DNA of 5,907 nucleotides from Bacteroidales bacterium (GTDB lineage Bacteria; Bacteroidota; Bacteroidia; Bacteroidales; GCA-2748055). Below the pieces are notes generated by a model. The model did no database searches, was not told the origin of the DNA, and saw only the letters and a list, made by a program, of their open reading frames with translations. Location of the stretch: positions 1 to 5,907 of the forward strand of contig JAGLTY010000143.1 of assembly GCA_023135025.1 (NCBI GenBank), written 5' to 3'. Shown piece by piece: positions 5,885 to 5,907 of the stretch; position 1 is the stretch's first letter; every line of letters begins with the position of its first letter. The translations under genes and the position numbers were made by a program.

Positions 5885-5907
5885 TTTAACTGGTTCCCGA
5901 TCCAGTC

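Noticed and set aside
5889..5906. Inverted repeat ACTGG/CCAGT after the Nudix stop, considered as a terminator
   Set aside because: The stem is only 5 bp with an 8-base loop, and the sequence ends before any T-run could be seen, so it cannot be supported.

Overview
The window looks like ordinary chromosomal housekeeping DNA, probably from a member of the Bacteroidota with roughly balanced base composition. The phylum call is an inference. It rests on a perfect TAnnTTTG promoter element (the Bacteroidota -7 consensus) at 3548-3555, on the gene families present (a PIN-PhoH protein, a small SixA-type phosphatase, a GT2 enzyme behind an inositol-monophosphatase-like gene), and on the mostly weak Shine-Dalgarno sequences. 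No transposase, integrase, CRISPR array, tRNA, rRNA or phage gene is visible.

The window is two gene sets reading away from a shared 148-bp intergenic region (3476-3623). The left set is on the minus strand. In transcription order it is a small nitroreductase (3475-2939), folC (2942-1641), an inositol-monophosphatase-family phosphatase (1606-809) and a family 2 glycosyltransferase (812 to beyond base 1). The first pair and the last pair each overlap by 4 bp (ATGA). Only 34 bp separate folC from the phosphatase, so all four are probably one transcript.

The right set is on the plus strand: a PIN-domain/PhoH ATPase (3624-4967), a SixA-like histidine phosphatase (4990-5484) and a MutT-type Nudix hydrolase (5489-5884). 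The gaps are 22 and 4 bp, which again suggests one transcript. The Nudix gene ends 23 bp before the window edge. No terminator can be confirmed there.

The left genes combine a flavin reductase, folate glutamylation, a sugar- or nucleotide-phosphate phosphatase and surface glycan synthesis. They do not form one obvious pathway. The right genes suggest RNA and nucleotide handling: an ATPase fused to a PIN nuclease, then a phosphatase and a Nudix hydrolase, two domain types that are fused in mycobacterial MutT1. The intergenic region carries candidate promoters for both directions whose elements interleave, plus a leader hairpin in front of phoH. No gene-free stretch exceeds 300 bases.

I found no clear undescribed system. 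The most useful leads are the adjacent SixA and Nudix genes, their link to PIN-PhoH, the nitroreductase-folC coupling, and several hairpins placed next to start sites.
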